Shown one piece after another: positions 11,241 to 23,541 of a stretch of 64,000 bases of DNA. The notes beneath the pieces were generated by a model. It did no database searches. It saw only the letters and a program-made list of their open reading frames with translations, and was not told the DNA's origin. The DNA is taken from contig JBBELK010000518.1 in NCBI GenBank assembly GCA_037783545.1, positions 558,001-622,000 on the forward strand, given 5' to 3'. Position 1 is the stretch's first letter. Every line of letters begins with the position of its first letter. The translations under genes and the position numbers were made by a program. The stretch comes from Henricia sp. BOLD:AAB3569 (lineage: Eukaryota; Echinodermata; Asteroidea; Spinulosida; Echinasteridae).

Positions 11241-13057
11241 CCAGTGAGAACGGGGTCAAAGAGCCTTTAATGTGTAGAGATTATATATCTTAATAAACAT
11301 GAAAAGGGGATATACATATCCCCCATAGGTAGAAACGTAATTTGGCAATATGGTTGTGCAGCAACTTTAACAGGCGGACATTAAAACATTGCTCGCACAA
11401 AAAAACTGCTGCCCAATTTCCACCAAACTTTGTCTGATTGTTCTTGAGAACTCTACCTTGCGTACAGTTTTTATTTTTTTTTTATTTTTTTTTTTTGCAT
11501 GACATATATATGACTGTTACTGACTTCTAAACTTTGGATTTTCGATAATTATATGGCCCAATTCTGCAACTCAATCCGTTCCACATTGAGCAAAACGTTG
11601 GCGCCAACACGTACGTTTGGAAATGTTCGCGTAAGTGGCCGTGGATGAACGCAGCCCCAGTTTTACAATAAACGTTTGTTTGTTTTGCATTTAAAACTAT
11701 TTTCAGATACAGTTCCGTCCATTTATATTGTAGTGTAAATTAGCGCGCTGTTTTGTAACGTAAGTTTTTGCTGTTTTGTACAAATATGGGATTTTTTGGT
11801 AACTGATTTTGAATAAAAGCAGTCTCTATAAAAATTATAATTTAAATTTATGCAAATTGACTAAAATTGGATGGTTCCATTGCAACATGAGGTGGTATTG
11901 TAATTCAATTGTATATTTTGTGTGTTCCAATTCAAGTTATGTGCCATATGGTGCCTGCGATTAGATTTTTCAGTTTGTGTTTGAGTGAATTAAAGACAAA
12001 TTACATGTACGTGATGAAAACAACTGTTAAAATGTGTGATTCAGGATGTGTAAGATAAATGTCGGCCCGTTTTTTATTCAGCTCGGTATACATCAGATCT
12101 CAGTGCATTTGGGGAAAAAACAATGAAAAACTGAGTGTCCATGCTTTTAAGAAATTGTGCGAAGCCATGCACAGTGGTTCTCGGTACTGTATGGTTATAT
12201 AGGCCTACAGCAAGGAAAATGGAGCCATAATAACACGGTTCTCTAAACTAGTTTCACTCTCACTTGAGGGTGCCTTTGTTTTTAAAAACGTGTGTGTACA
12301 AGCATTTATATAATTTTCAATTATCGCTTTTTAAAGAAAAAAATATAATCAGCCAGAATCCTCTTGTCTTCCATCTTCTATGTCAGTACATGTTTTCCTT
12401 CCTCCATGGTCAGTATTATTCCCCGTCAAATGCTTTATTAAAGGTAGCTAGGCCTATATATGCTACACATGCACGCGCACCGGCCTACTGTTTACGTAAT
12501 TTTATTTAGTGATACAGCATCTTTGACAATAATTTTGTTGATGGTCCTTGTGAAAAAAGATCGTCAAAATGTCCCGTAATTAACCACAAAAGCTTAAAAT
12601 TAATTTTAAAAACGGTCAAAAGTCGAGTTATATAGACCGGCAGCCCAGAGAGTTTTGGTTAAACGAACGAGGTATCAATACAACCGAGGGCAGGAACATT
12701 TAGGAAGTGACTTAGTATTTGCAGATCTGGGCGTCTGCCGCGGTCCCTCTGCTGCGTTTGACCCCTGGGGACCCCCAAAGGGGGCAACAAATTGCGCTGG
12801 ATCAAACATTCGAGGTACCACATGAAACTAAGTTTAGATGAAAGAGCACATCACACAGAGTACGGAATGGCCCTTGCCAGACGAATTTTCTGCTGCAAAA
12901 GTCCCGCCAGACGCCCGCCAAAATCTCAATCCATATAATAAATGCAAGATACAACGGCCGTCGACAAACGAATCCAATTGTTTTGAACGGGTAGCTTTGA
13001 CAGACGGCTGTTCTGTGTTTCATCCGGCGTAAATCTGGGAGCGCTGTGATTGACTAT
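11241..13057. other. Intergenic stretch, nothing coding seen
   Basis: AT-rich sequence with homopolymer runs (for example 11467-11500) and no domain-bearing frame or clear splice-site pair. I see no feature that I can support here beyond short palindromic words such as the one around 12750-12785. Confidence 0.5.
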
Positions 13058-13543
13058 GGGGGCGTTCGAGATGCTTACACCGGGTAAAACGCAGCAGAAG
13101 ATGCAAAACGAACGACCAGTACGGGGTTTCTAGGAACACATGTCAAAGGTTGTTGCCGGGCGGAGCTTAATTTATAAACGCTGTTATCGTTTGACGCAGG
13201 ATGGAAAATGAAGCCGGCGCCACGCAAAAATAGTAGCTCTAAAGTACCGAAATAAACTTCGTCAATGCCCACAGCTCATCTACTGATTCAGCAAAATGTA
13301 TTTACAGCCCTATTCCCTCCTATTTTGTGTCATAAATAAGTGTTTTTCTTCGTACTCGCGTCGCGATCCATGGTTTTACTACTCGCGGTTACTAGACGAC
13401 GTCATTAATTACACCAGAGACCCAGCCGCGAGCTCGGGCAGTGGTGGCTGCCACCGGGGCAGACTCGTGTAGCACGTGATGGCTAAAAGAACGCTCCGAA
13501 CGGTGTAATTGGTGTTAACCGGTGTCAGCATCTCGAACGCCCC
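13058..13543. mobile_element. MITE with about 16-26-bp terminal inverted repeats
   Basis: GGGGCGTTCGAGATGC near 13059-13074 is matched inverted at 13528-13543, and similarity continues inward (CTTACACCGGGT against CTGACACCGGTT). Length about 485 bp; no transposase frame. Confidence 0.65.
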
Positions 13544-14038
13544 TTATGTTGAGTGGAGTTCTCGGGTACTTATAGGCTAGGCCTACTGGGTTGGCACAAA
13601 AATTTGACACAGTATCCATACCAACATAATACTAGCTTTTGTCCATTTGTTTGCGAATTCACTGAAGAAGAGGCAGGAACCGGGTGAGATTAACAGCGCA
13701 AGATCTTCTTGATTGGTCACCATACGGGTTACATGTACGTAATAGTTCCTACCTAAATAATAAATGTACGTGTAATGAAGTGTAAATTAAAGTGACTAAA
13801 CTGTATAATTTTTCACCGTCAAAAGTTGCATCGGCGAAAAACAAAATGACGCGCGTCGATGTGAGAAAAAGCGACGTAAACAGAATATTGTAATACACAA
13901 AATCAAGTTGTTTATGTGGTGTCAGAGCATCCTTTCACTTCAAATTCCCTCTAAAATAAACCGCTTTCTGTGAAAGCGACGTGCGTCGAATTTACACACA
14001 AAAAGGCTGTGTGTGGTGAATATCCACGCTAAGTATAG

Positions 14039-14429
14039 ACTACTAAAGCGATGACGTCACAAAAATCTTTTTTTTTGCATTTCAGCGTTTTGGATACCAT
14101 GTATCGGTGGAGCATGATGAAAAATATCCACACCCAAATTTGGTGGGAATTGGTTCATGGGGGCCCGAGATATGGCCGCATGAATACATAATTAGCCCCA
14201 TTGAAATCAGTGTAAATTGGCCGGGTTCCAAACAGTTATGACCCAGGCCAATTTACACTGATTTCAATGGGGCTAATTAGGTATTCATGCGGCCATATCT
14301 CGGGCCACCATGAACCAATTCATGTCAAATTTGATGTGTGAGGGTTTTTCATCATGTTCTACCGAAATATGGTCATGAAAATGCTGAAATGCAAAAAAGA
14401 AAATTTGATGACGTCACACTTTAGTAGTG
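14039..14429. mobile_element. Foldback MITE of about 390 bp
   Basis: The ends ACTACTAAAG and CTTTAGTAGT are inverted, each followed by a TGACGTCA palindrome (14052-14059 and 14408-14415). The arms stay complementary almost to a loop near 14225-14245, for example GATATGGCCGCATGAATAC against its complement. Confidence 0.8.
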
Positions 14430-14494
14430 ATGCATGATAATATAATTGGCCGTTTGAACATGCCCCGCGGGAACATGCCTATAAAATTAGATGA

Positions 14495-15082
14495 ATAGAC
14501 CGATCCAGTAAGCTCCGCCCATTTAGAAATTGCCTAGCAACATGCCACACATGTGAAGCACGTGTGCAGTAGAGTCGCGTGGCCGCGCCGTGCGTCAGCG
14601 TCCGCGCCCTGGTCAGCGCGTATTGTAATACGCACACGCACACAGAAACTGCACGCTCGAAAGCAAAATGTGCACTTAAGTATCCACGCGTACGCGCGCG
14701 TGCACGTACAACACGCCTGCATTACGCGTAACGCGAGCGATCGGACAAAAACATCTCGACACAGATCTAGAACGCAGTGAATGCACAACATAGAAAAACG
14801 ACAAGCTAATTTTGGTGAGTTTTTCCCGTTTACACAAAAACACATTTATGAAGGGATAAAAAGTAGGTTAGGATAGTCTTATACAATCCGATTCAAACCG
14901 GCTAGGGTCCTCTGCGCTGATAAAAATGATTTTTATGGTGTTTTTGCGTCACTCGTGCTGCATTTGCCGTAGCTCTGTGCACAACATTTTGAGGACTCGG
15001 GTAACCAAAGATTTTGGATACCTGAACCCGAGGCTGTGATTGGTCAATTCCAAAATGGGCGGAGCTTACTGGATCGGTCTAT
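14495..15082. mobile_element. Inverted-repeat element with 30-bp perfect ends
   Basis: The 30-bp sequence at 14495-14524 (ATAGACCGATCCAGTAAGCT...) is perfectly inverted at 15053-15082. The interior is CpG-rich and contains ACGCGTA-rich stretches; a related interior in opposite orientation lies at about 53100-53290 in gamma-tubulin intron 1. About 588 bp, no transposase. Confidence 0.75.
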
Positions 15083-16166
15083 AGTGTAGTTGCGCATTTT
15101 AGTGGCGGCCATGACATATGACAGCTGTGTATGCACAGCAACGCGTAAACAAACGGGACGAAGTGTACTGCGAGACGGAAAATCGGACGCTGTCGTCGAT
15201 TCGCATAAATCTCAGTCCCAGCCAACAAGGCCTAGTTTTAAGAAGGTTTTCTTGTGTTGGTGCTAGCTGCTGTACCGGCGATGCCTCAAGATTTGTGCCG
15301 TTTCGAGCTGCCACAACCGGCGGTGGAGGCCCGGAGTGACAGAAATGTGTGGGTTTTCAACCTAGCTAAACCATGCTAGGCCCAGGCTGCATGCCCAGCT
15401 AGCTATGACTGCCCAGCGGCCGGCTCTGCAAACAAAGTGGTCGGGGCCAACTGCCTTCAGCCAGCAGGTCTGGCATGCCTGGCATTAGGTAGGCATTGCA
15501 TATGCAGCTAGGGATATAGGCCTACACCGAGGGGGAGGTCATGCAAGCCGAAGTTGCTTAGGGGAGGGGAAGGGGATTTTTTAGGTGAAAAAAACTAGGC
15601 CGACACGTTTGTTCGCATACCATGTGTTTTCAATGAAACAACTTGATATTTTCTCATTGCTAAAATCATCTTTCCTAACTAGGAAATATTTTCGTTTACT
15701 AGTCGCCACTTATATTCTCCTTATTGACTTAATTATAACCACAAAAACGTATTAATATTTTAATGAGGAGTGATTTTAGGAGTGAAAAACATTGACCATT
15801 TTTCCTTGAAAATACTTAAACTTGTTCTGCCCTGTTCCGTAAACGGAATTCATACCTCTAACCAAATTTGCACGTTTTGGGGCATTATATGTCATATTTT
15901 ATTAGGACAAATTAGTGGCGAACGTGTACGATATTTGTACCAAATTTTCAGGCATATATTTTTTAATGAGAGCATACGTTTATATGTATGCCACTAATTA
16001 TACATATCTGTCCAGAAAAAAAATGAGAATAGTTGATCATGGCTTTATACCTTATGTGCAAAACATATTTCTCACTAAAAAGTTTAGGTTTTTCCATCAA
16101 ATCTGCACTTACCTATGCTAGATGTGTCATTAAAAAAAAATATGATCAACTTTTATTTGATTTGAA
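15083..16166 (+). other. Possible 5' exon region of the gene at 16523-17313
   Basis: At 15105-15340 there is a GC-richer stretch with GTGGCGGCCATGACA and frames open for about 70 codons, followed by ordinary AT-rich DNA. The frame starting at 15118 could splice in the right phase to 16523 only through a poor donor (GA|GTGACA at 15335), so the first exon is unresolved. No family match. Confidence 0.2.
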
Positions 16167-16366
16167 ATAATAGACCTTTTTTGGGATTTTCTGCTAAGAA
16201 CGGAAATAGCATGATTGGTACAGTGGACCTTTGACATGTATAGACCGGTTCCCGATCCTATCACTAATTGCGGAATGCCATCTACCTATAGGCCTACATG
16301 TCAAAGGTCCGCTGTACCAATTTATGTTAATTCCATTGCGGAAAACCCCCTAAAGGTCTATTGTTT
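16167..16366. mobile_element. MITE-like inverted repeat
   Basis: AATAGACCTTTT...GGATTTTC at the left is matched by GAAAACCCCCTAAAGGTCTATT at the right, and an inner pair TTGGTACAGTGGACCTTTGAC (about 16215) has its complement at 16296-16321 with one mismatch. About 200 bp. Confidence 0.6.
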
Positions 16367-16522
16367 CACTGAAAGACTATAGCACTTCAGACCAAACCAT
16401 TTCAGGGGAAGTTTTCTACTATCATGGGGAAAAACAAACTAGGAAAAAACAAGCAACTGTTGAAAATGCCGTTTCTGTTACTGTTTTTTGTGTTGAAATA
16501 AATATTTCTTTCATATTTGCAG

Positions 16523-16728
16523 CGACAAAGTTCTGCCGACAGATGTACATCAAGTGTCAAGAACACTAATGTTAAGACCAGATGAAGTAGACCACACCTA
16601 CTCATGTTTTCATGTTCAGCAGGCTGCTGTTGGGGTGATGATTGAAGTGCCTCCAAGCAATGACACTGAAGCACCAACTGACTGCATACCCTGTCTTCCA
16701 CCAACATCCATTCCGCATAATGGCCAAG
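16523..16728 (+). CDS. Exon of an unrecognised gene
   Basis: The exon has acceptor ATTTGCAG before 16523 and donor GTACTT after 16728. The only long open frame in it (68 codons, entered in phase 2, left in phase 1) continues exactly in frame into the exon at 17087, which is good evidence for real splicing. The product includes RTLMLRPDEVDHTYSCFHVQ and a Pro/Cys stretch PTDCIPCLPPTSIPHN. I recognise no domain. The first exon is not identified; the region around 15105-15340 is a candidate. Confidence 0.5.
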
Positions 16729-17086
16729 GTACTTTTCCAGTTTAGTTCATTCAACATGCCAATTAGACCCAGTATTAAAGGTGTGTGGTGTTTTAGCTCC
16801 TTTTTACACACTTTAATGGTGACTTGTCGCTAAAAATCACAAAAATGTTAAGATGTCAAAATTTACCTTGCATACAGGTACACCTATTTTCTTGACTTTT
16901 CTCAACATAAAAAAAGGGCTTTGGGTAGGTTCTACTTTTTATTTGCACTTTCTTTTCACTTGTTGCTACAGTTTTCAGGGCTTCTACAAACCCAGTATCG
17001 CATTAAATTTAACTAATTAAATTACATTCCCTGTACATGTATAGTTAGTTTCTCATAATCAACATTTGTGATTTGTTTCGTTTCAG

Positions 17087-17313
17087 GTAAAACAAGATAT
17101 GACAGAGCCAAGGACCGTTCCACCAAGAAACGGCACCTTTTGAAAAAGAGGAGGAAAAAGCCAAGAGAGAGACACATTACCAGATGCATCCATCAACTGA
17201 GAAGAATGAGACAACAAAAAGTTTCTCAAACAGACTTAACTGGTTCTAATATTATGCAGATGGCAATTAATGAAATGAAAAAACACATTTGCTGTGGGTT
17301 GACAAACGTGTGA
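17087..17313 (+). CDS. Terminal exon of an unrecognised basic protein
   Basis: After TTTCGTTTCAG the exon continues the frame as GKTRYDRAKDRSTKKRHL, then a strongly basic KKRRKKPRERH, and an amphipathic tail ending KKHICCGLTNV with stop TGA at 17311-17313. The Lys/Arg cluster would fit a nuclear localisation or nucleic-acid-binding role, which is inference only. An AATAAA follows 14 bases after the stop. Together with 16523-16728 it gives at least 144 residues of C terminus. Confidence 0.5.
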
Positions 17314-17327
17314 GTCGGTTGTCACAG

Positions 17328-17333
17328 AATAAA
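17328..17333 (+). promoter_or_regulatory. Polyadenylation signal AATAAA
   Basis: AATAAA lies 14 bases downstream of the TGA at 17311-17313; the close spacing is short but acceptable for an animal mRNA. Confidence 0.4.
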
Positions 17334-17581
17334 GTTCTGCCTAGACCTGTGCCATTGTTAACAGTACAATTAAGCTCGCAGTATTATTTCCTCTTAGTGT
17401 TCCTTAAAAGAAAAGAGTTTATACTCAAGAAACAGCCATAGGGCCTGTAGTGCTAAACAAGTGCAACTCATACATTATTCTTGTGCAAAGAAAAAGACAA
17501 TGATCAAATGATGAAAAGCAGATATAAACAAATGGCATTGCCTTGTAGTATGGGCACCGCCATTTTGTCCGAAAAAGTGAC

Positions 17582-17832
17582 AGGGTTCATTTTTGTTTGT
17601 TTTTTGGGCTGTATTAACACTGCCCTTTTTTGCGTATAAATTTGATATGCGTGTGGTGTGGGAAAAAAAAGCAACATGGAGTGAAACGACACACTAGAAA
17701 CGACAGAATTAACTCAGGATAAAAAGGTGTTTTGTGATTTCACTCCAAATTATCTACACAGTCATACCACTTTTTGTCAACAGGACCCACATCAAATTTA
17801 CGCACGAAAAAGCCCAGTGTGATGAACCCACC
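17582..17832. mobile_element. Imperfect inverted-repeat element
   Basis: GGGTTCAT...ACTGCCCTTTTTTGCG, then AAATTTGATATGCGTGTGG, is matched in inverted form by CCACATCAAATTT.CGCACG, AAAAAGCCCAGTGTGATGAACCC at about 17788-17832. The arms have drifted, with small gaps. Confidence 0.5.
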
Positions 17833-19822
17833 CTTAGCAGTTCATTTGAAGAAGTCAGACCATCAAAAATATGCAGTGTTACACAACTACAGGTACAAAA
17901 GACCAAAATGGACAAACATGGATAATATCAGGCATTCTGTTTATAGCAAGGAAATTTGTTGGTCTAAACCCTTTGTTGTGCATTTTTTTCAGGTTAATTT
18001 TGTTCAGGAAATCTGCAAAGTAGGACCTCTTACTGAAAGTAAAAAGAAAATTATTTTCAGCAGAAAGGTCAAATTGGGCAGTTCACAAAAGAAAGGCACT
18101 CAAGCATGTCATGCTCAATTTTAGGAACACTTTTTAACCTAGTAAACAAATTCATGTATCTTGGTAATTTGTATTCGATCAGTATAACAAGGTTCCACTG
18201 TTCAAGGTTAATCTAATTCTTAGGAGTGTATGTGTATTGTGGACCGAGGAGTGCTAGTACAAATGTATTTAGTTTCTTGAAAACAATTGTCACTTTATGA
18301 CTAATGAATATGAATAAAATATTGCAAAATATACAAATATTAGAGTTTTCCATTGTCTGTATGTTTATTGTCGTTTTTTCTCGCAATTATAATGCTAATG
18401 CAAACCAACTTAAAGGTTTTTGTAGCCCATCATTTGCAATGACCCAAAGTTGTTTACCTTAGTTAACAAGAAAACAGTACTCAAAGTGTTGACAGCAGTA
18501 ACAAAAACCACATTTTATAATTTATTTCTGTCCAAGGTGGTACTTTCTGCAAGGTGGTAGTGCACTCAATATTTTTTTAAATGCAGGAACTTTTTAAAGC
18601 ATTGATCTGATGTATGTATATGTGGCTGAAATTTCTTTGGGCTAATTTACCAACATTCTTGATTGATGTTATTGCACTAGTCTGTAAAAAGGTTTCATCT
18701 TTCAAATGATATATTGTTGGGCCTTTACTTTCCATGTGCATGCATTTCTTACTGGTGGCCTTTTACTTAGAAACCAAGTCGTGGTTATTCAGCCTCGGCC
18801 TTGATCACAGTGTCAAAGAGGCGGTTACATTGAAGTCGGACTTGGTCAAGTCTAGCGGATTTCCCCGTACCAGTACCACCCAGAGGGCGCTTTTTTACGT
18901 CACTGCGAGGGAAAAACGAGAGGTTTTGTACCTGTTTAGCTTCTTAAAACATGTTAGAGTTTAGGGGTTAAGGTTGGTTTAATAGAAGAGAGCTCGACTT
19001 GCAATCATAAGGTCCCTTGGTTCAAATATCAGTGTTGTTTGGGATTTTTCGAAATTCCTCGGTTTCTTTTTTCTCTCTAATAGCCTAGTGAGAGTATAGG
19101 CCTAAGAAAGAGTTTTGACTGTTTCCAAGATTGTCACTTGAGAAGTAGCCTACGCCTATATATCAGTCATTGGAAAAATTGGGGTGTACTCCACGCTACG
19201 GTGTAGAACAAAAATTACCTGCCGGGCGCGAGCGGTGATTGTGAACGCCTGAGTTGTAAAGCAAACCTTGGCAAAAAGCTAACTTGGGACTTGATCACTA
19301 CGTCCACGATCACGATCACTTACACGAGCCGAGACTATGATAAAAACTGGATCTATCCACCGGCATGATGAATATGTTCCGATCATATCGCTGCGTACTC
19401 CTGCGTTTCATGCGCCAGGGACGCACGTGCTGTTTACATGAGTGTCATATGTCATGGCGGCCTCAGCAACAACGCGCGCGTACGAAACAACACTATTGGA
19501 GATGCACACTGATTTTTTTTTCGCGTGTTCTGTATGCAAATTTGACGCGCGTTAATTGCTTGACAAAAATGCGGGATGGAAGGAATTTGGAGTGCGGCAT
19601 GGAATGAATTACAAAACTCACGTAGATGAATTGGATATGCACACTGAACTCTTTTGCATGCACATTTGACGCGCGCTGCTTGAAGAAAATACGGCCACGA
19701 ATTTGGAGTGAAGCGACGCCAAGAATGTCCTGTTATTCTTGGATTTTCAGTGAGTTGATGGATCATACAAATCCTCTGCGTGTAGCATTTTGTCGAGGTG
19801 ACGCGCGTCAAATTTACCCGCT
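17833..19822. other. Intergenic stretch with short repeats only
   Basis: AT-rich with several AATAAA words. Near 18975-19035 a weak tRNA-like interior (GAGCTCGACTTGCAATCATAAGG followed by GGTTCAAATATC, split here by family drift) is visible. At 19500-19700 two similar segments share TGCACACTGA, TTTGACGCGCG and GAATTTGGAGTG. No supported gene. Confidence 0.4.
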
Positions 19823-19968
19823 TTTAAAGGCACAGGCTCGTCAGCAATGCGCGCCCGCCAAATGTGTGCCACGCAATACGCAGCTAGCTCCATAGCAAAG
19901 GCATGGAGCTGCGTGTTTCGAGCACGAATTTGGCGGGCGCGCATTGCTGACGAGCCTGTGCCTTTAAA
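19823..19968. mobile_element. Palindromic element with 41-bp perfect arms
   Basis: The arm at 19823-19863 (TTTAAAGGCACAGGCTCGTC...) is exactly complementary to 19928-19968, around a 64-nt centre that itself has CAGCTAGCTCCAT / ATGGAGCTGCG. The perfect match suggests a young insertion or gene conversion between the arms. Confidence 0.75.
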
Positions 19969-21092
19969 GCCCGACGCACACTTTTGCGATTTATCGGCCT
20001 ATCGGCCCACATAACCGGAAAGGTTTGCGCTGAAACTTCGGGCCGGTCTGATCGTATACATGAACCGGGACAAATAAAAAATGTTTGTTAGATTTTTCTG
20101 TATCATTCGCCGATGGTTTGGTAATAATCCGGTTTTTGGCCGGTAAATCGCAAAGGTAAATCGTAAATCGGCGGGGTTTATATTGGGTGGATTCACACTG
20201 AGCCTTGAAGTGCGTTTCTTTGAAAAATAGAGCCATATGGAAGGAAATGAGTCACTGAAAATCAAAGATCTACACAAAAATGTGCCAAGCACAGAATTTA
20301 GTTACTTTTGTAAAATGAGTTACCAGCTAATTATTAGCCTATATGAAAAATTATGTTTTTAGAAACAGTACGAAAATAGAAAAAAAACAACCAAAAAACA
20401 TCACATACGATTTTGGCTGGCGGGCCATTTTAGCAAAATAAAGCAAATACATTTTGTGCTCAGCAAAATTTGGTGCTAAACAGCGCCATGAAATTGGCTC
20501 CATGGTCACCAAAAAGCTCAACACTAGCGCATGCAATACGCGTCAAACGTTAGGCGTCGCACACCAACTTTCACTTGCAAAGATTCATTTAAAGACCTGC
20601 GTGTATGTGTGGACGCGCCTCGTTAGCCCTATAGTGTTAAATTTACTCCAAGCAACCTCAATGTCATCTGACCGTAAAACAGAAAATAGGCCATAAGGTG
20701 TAATAAAAAAGAAAGCTTTTCGGAACAATGTTCTTCGGTTATTACTGTGTCTACAACACCGAGTTCTCCTAGACCCGTCGAGTTGGAACGAAACAAGAAG
20801 TAAACACTTCACACCGTACGGCCTAAAACCAGTCGATTTGATTAAGGCGAGCAAGAAATACTTCCCGGGAATAATTTTTTATAGACCTTATTTTAATCGT
20901 GTTATGTTTGTTAATTGGAGCACGAATAACTTTCCTTGCTATGTACAAAAAATGAGGTTATGATGTTCGATGATCACTACAGTTGATTGCCCGGTTCCGC
21001 AAAATCGAAAAAATGGACTTCGTTTTTAGAAAGACGAAAGCACTGTCGACCTGGGTCGTGATACTGTTTGAAAGGCTATGAAATGTATTTAA
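19969..21092. other. Intergenic stretch, nothing supported
   Basis: Open frames up to about 97 codons occur on both strands (for example around 19999-20292 and 20585-20854) but show no domain, no splice-site pattern and no repeat identity I can name. Confidence 0.35.
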
Positions 21093-21432
21093 AGGAGTGT
21101 GACCAGATCACCTTTTTTTTTACCCGGGACTTACCTTGTGGGTCATGAGATTGTTAAATTTTTCTGATTACGAAACTGAAACTCCTGCGCTTCTAGGCCG
21201 CATATTTCCGAGGATATCGTCGAAAATCCACCGATTATTTGTAAACTAATTTTCCAGTAGGCCTATCAACGTTTATCCGCTGAAAGCATACTCGATAGTT
21301 TTGTTCATTTTTTTACTGGAAATTGCGAATGTTTTCGGGTTTTTGGGACATGGGAGGTGCGTATGGGAGTTACTTGATAATATTGGTAAGTTACATCGAA
21401 AACTATTTTCCAGAAACTCTGGTCACGCTCCT
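21093..21432. mobile_element. MITE, family shared with gamma-tubulin intron 7
   Basis: Ends AGGAGTGTGACCAGA and TCTGGTCACGCTCCT are inverted. The interior (TTCTAGGCCGCATATTTCCG, GAAAATCCACCGATTATTTG, CGAATGTTTTCGGGTTTTT) recurs nearly unchanged at 62403-62735 and again at 63478-63715, proving a dispersed family of about 340 bp. Confidence 0.8.
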
Positions 21433-22689
21433 AAGGGAAACGTATTTTACTTAGGCCTACCGAACAACAGCGTGTGCATTACGCGCGTCCCGCGTTTGTC
21501 GTTCTACAGGACGATCGTCAGGGTCATTTTTTCCAAACCACCGACCACATTTCTGTCGGAAAATGTTGACGATCCCACCAGAAAAGTGTGAAGTATGTAT
21601 TCTTTTAAATCTTTGCTCTTCTGGTATAAAAGTAAATGTCAAATATTTGTCCGGTTCCGCAAACGACTTATTGTATGCGGTTTTTCGTGTTGGGCAAGGC
21701 AAGCTATATGTACGTGTACGTGTATAAATATTGTGGTATCCTGTCCAACTATAGTTACATGCTGTGCTGTGCTGTGCTATCCATTTTTCTTTCTGACAAG
21801 TGGGATGGTGGTTATTTATTTAGCCTCTATATTTTAACACAAATGATAATCCAAAACAAAAAGGTATAATTTGACATCATTCTTTCATTTTTATCTTTAT
21901 CACAGACGGCACACTTTTTTGCCTGTATCTCAAGTTTTCTGTATTTTTGTGCAGGTTTGTCTAAAGATTCCTAGAGGTTTTGCCCAGGCCTTTCTGTGAA
22001 AAAAGGTAAATTACAAATTGTCTTTGTAATAATTAACTTGGACAACTAATGTTTCATTTATCATGACAACACGTGTGCGACCTGAATAAAATTGGCCTAA
22101 AATTAGCAATTTTATTAAGCATTTTATTATTTTTTCCCTTCAGATTCCAGATAAATAGACCTATACACTATATACAGCATAACTACTTCTGATGGAGAGA
22201 TAAACATCATTACCCTTAAGACGAGTGTGATTGAATGAAGAAGTTCATACATCATGTAGTACGTTCAAAGAATCACAAATCCGTCAATAGGTCTACTCCA
22301 GAAAACTAAACAATGTTCCTCCGTACGCTCTTAAATTTATTTCAGAGTGCTGTTATATACATGTACAAGTGTTAACATTTTAAAACTTTAAACCGCTATT
22401 AAAGACACATACATATATTAAATTCCATTTTTGCAGTTGTTCACCGTTTCTTGATTTATAAATTCGGTTAATGTGTCTCTTTATCTTAAATCCAAAATTT
22501 TACATAACTACATATGTACTACATATGTTATTTTGTTTCTTTTTATCCCAAACTTTTTGTGAACTTGCAAATAAGCAAAACTTGCTGTATTAAATGCTTT
22601 TGCTTACTGCAGTGAATAATTCTGCATTTTTATGTTTACATACATGCAGTAGTTTTAGAAGAAAAAACATTGCTTATGTACACAATTTT
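21433..22689. other. AT-rich stretch, nothing supported
   Basis: Low-complexity AT-rich sequence with no domain-bearing frame. Some CTGTGCTGTG microsatellite-like words near 21765. Confidence 0.4.
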
Positions 22690-23071
22690 AATGTATGTTT
22701 ACCGCTCCACTACAGGCAGGCTATACCATCATATCTTTCCGAACTAGCCCAACGGCATCATTCAAATCGTGAATCCATGAGATCCAACAACAAACTCCTC
22801 CTAGCGAAAGTTTATTCCAAGAGATCGTGGGGTGAAAGGTCCTTTGCCTCAGCAGCTTCATCCTTGTGGAACAAGTTACCGGAACACATCAAGCTATCGC
22901 CATCACTTGCAACTTTTAAAACATCACTTAAAACACATTTGATGACATCTCATTAACTGACTGAACTCCATGATTGTGATATTAGATTTTTAGTGTGTCT
23001 CGCTGCGCCATATGAGCATCTTTTTTGATGGATACCGGCGCATTATAAATTTTCATTATTATTATTATTAT
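22690..23071 (+). mobile_element. 3' end fragment of a non-LTR retrotransposon
   Basis: The frame ending at 22956 encodes the typical C-terminal tail of CR1/L2/RTE-type reverse transcriptases: AIPSYLSELAQRHH, LRS-like MRSNNKLLLAKV, GERSFASAASSLWNKLP and SLATFKTSLKTHL, then stop. It is followed by GCGCATTATAAA and an (ATT)n run at about 23053-23071, the usual 3' tail of such elements. Only the last 80 or so residues are present, a common 5'-truncated insertion. Confidence 0.8.
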
Positions 23072-23286
23072 ATGCACACGTCCCAAAACAAAACAAAATT
23101 TTCAGTTCATCCAATTGGCCTTTTGTGTGTTTGCAGAGCCTCCACATAGCAACAACATTTTAGTCTGGTCAAGTGGTTATTTAGTGTACATGACTACATG
23201 TGAAACATGTAAATGTCTAATCCAGACAGCCTCTTCCCCATGTTTTGGGATTGAAAATTACCACTGATAAATCTTTAAAATTTCAG

Positions 23287-23360
23287 GAAAGCATGCAGTT
23301 GCACCAAATCCTGATGTTCGGTATTCCTCTTCAAGGATGGTCTGGAATAAAACAGGATAA
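23287..23360 (+). CDS. Possible alternative last exon of the 16523 gene
   Basis: After TTAAAATTTCAG, a frame entered with one base carried over reads GKHAVAPNPDVRYSSSRM then VWNKTG and stop TAA (23358-23360). The required entry phase equals the phase at which exon 16523-16728 ends, and both this exon and 17087 start with Gly-Lys after the junction. The composition looks protein-like. The exon is short, so chance cannot be excluded. Confidence 0.22.
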
Positions 23361-23541
23361 AGCATGGAATACAAAATTTCAACACACCGGATTGGAAAAT
23401 GACTCATCTGACACAAGGATTAAATTAACTAGAGGTATGACGTTTGTTGTTACAAACGCCAGGTGATCGGGCTAAATGAAAATTTTGTGATGAATTTCAG
23501 ACGTTGTTATCACCTGTGGAATGGCAAAAATGGAAGTTCAG

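Noticed and set aside
18970-19040. tRNA-like interior with GGTTCAAATATC box
   Set aside because: No acceptor or anticodon stem can be formed; kept only as a remark.
19365-19607. Possible gene start (ATGGCGGCCTC) at about 19453
   Set aside because: The following sequence is a locally duplicated repeat with no conserved domain or clear donor.
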